Of a DNA stretch of 15,970 nucleotides, positions 15,804-15,970 are shown piece after piece. The DNA lies in contig JWZX01002682.1 of the NCBI GenBank assembly GCA_001275005.1, positions 1 through 15,970 of the forward strand, read 5' to 3'. Position 1 is the first letter of the stretch. Each line of letters starts with the position of its first letter. Under the pieces are notes generated by a model. It had not been told where the DNA came from. It saw only the letters and a program-made list of their open reading frames with translations, and searched no databases. The stretch comes from Chrysochromulina tobinii. Lineage: Eukaryota; Haptophyta; Prymnesiales; Chrysochromulinaceae. The position numbers and the translations under genes were made by a program.

Positions 15804-15970
15804 ATGGTGAGGACATACATGTTCCGCAAGGGTGGCCATGGCGGTGACCGCAGCAAGGCTGGCCTGCCTGCCTGCTACTGGAAGGAGAAGGGTGGTCGCG
15901 CCGCAGCAGCCGCCGCAAAGGCTGCAGCAAAAGCGAAAGAATTGCTAGAGGAAGAGGCAGCAAAGGCGGC
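15804..15970 (+). CDS. Unknown Lys/Ala/Glu-rich protein, 3' end beyond the window
   Basis: ATG 15804 starts a frame that stays open to the edge (55 complete codons). The nearest upstream in-frame stop is at 15657-15659, and no ATG lies between. The product starts MVRTYMFRKGGHGGDRSKAG, followed by LPACYWKEKGG, a distinctive Gly-rich, single-Cys, Trp-containing head, and then a run of Ala, Lys and Glu (about residues 32-55) that looks like the start of a long charged helix or coiled coil. I do not recognise the family. An upstream coding exon spliced in before 15804 cannot be excluded. Confidence 0.55.
   Translation, partial: MVRTYMFRKGGHGGDRSKAGLPACYWKEKGGRAAAAAAKAAAKAKELLEEEAAKA

Noticed and set aside
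15604-15963. Minus-strand open frame at the right edge
   Set aside because: It is antisense to the plus-strand frame starting at 15804; its translation is Arg/Leu/Cys-rich without a recognisable domain.

Overview
The window reads as gene-dense, GC-rich nuclear DNA from a unicellular eukaryote, most plausibly a marine microalga such as a haptophyte; that assignment is inference. What is seen directly: a four-domain voltage-gated cation channel, a GT-AG intron interrupting one gene, a VPS26C (retriever) subunit, an ER-retained protein with a MANF-like domain, a MAPEG membrane protein and a KH-WW RNA-binding protein. No operons or bacterial-type gene arrangement are visible. Most genes appear to be single-exon, with about 100-660 bp between them. 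Strong GC codon bias leaves long open frames opposite and alongside real genes, and these have been excluded.

Layout, left to right. A 3' portion of a voltage-gated Ca/Na-type channel gene (+, 2-4030; repeat I pore onward, plus EF-hand and C-tail) enters from the left edge. Next is a GH127/DUF1680-like beta-L-arabinofuranosidase-type glycosidase (+, 4253-7066) whose two exons flank a 333-nt phase-0 intron largely filled by a 26-bp minisatellite. It converges on VPS26C (-, 7605-9050), which carries an unusual 185-residue tail with repeated Asp-Pro-Leu motifs. Then come a signal peptide + PA domain + seven-transmembrane receptor-like protein (-, 9542-11323) and a KH-WW protein (-, 11431-12603). 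The KH-WW gene is divergent from a small leucine-rich-type ORF (+, 12739-13074) across about 135 bp. After that are a secreted/ER-luminal protein with a SAP-like CXXC domain and a C-terminal KEEL signal (-, 13212-13787), and a MAPEG-family protein with a repetitive amphipathic tail (-, 14204-15139). A repeat-rich intergenic region follows, and the 5' end of an unknown Lys/Ala/Glu-rich protein (+, from 15804) runs off the right edge.

The genes do not form an obvious pathway. Several products belong to the endomembrane or membrane system (channel, retriever subunit, PA-7TM protein, KEEL protein, MAPEG), but this looks like ordinary neighbourhood in a compact genome, not a functional cluster. 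The most interesting novelties are domain architectures: the DPL-repeat tail on VPS26C, the PA-7TM protein, the 7/11/18-residue helical tail on the MAPEG protein, the module inserted into the GH127-like enzyme, and the Asn-Asp-Asp-Asp pore signature of the channel.
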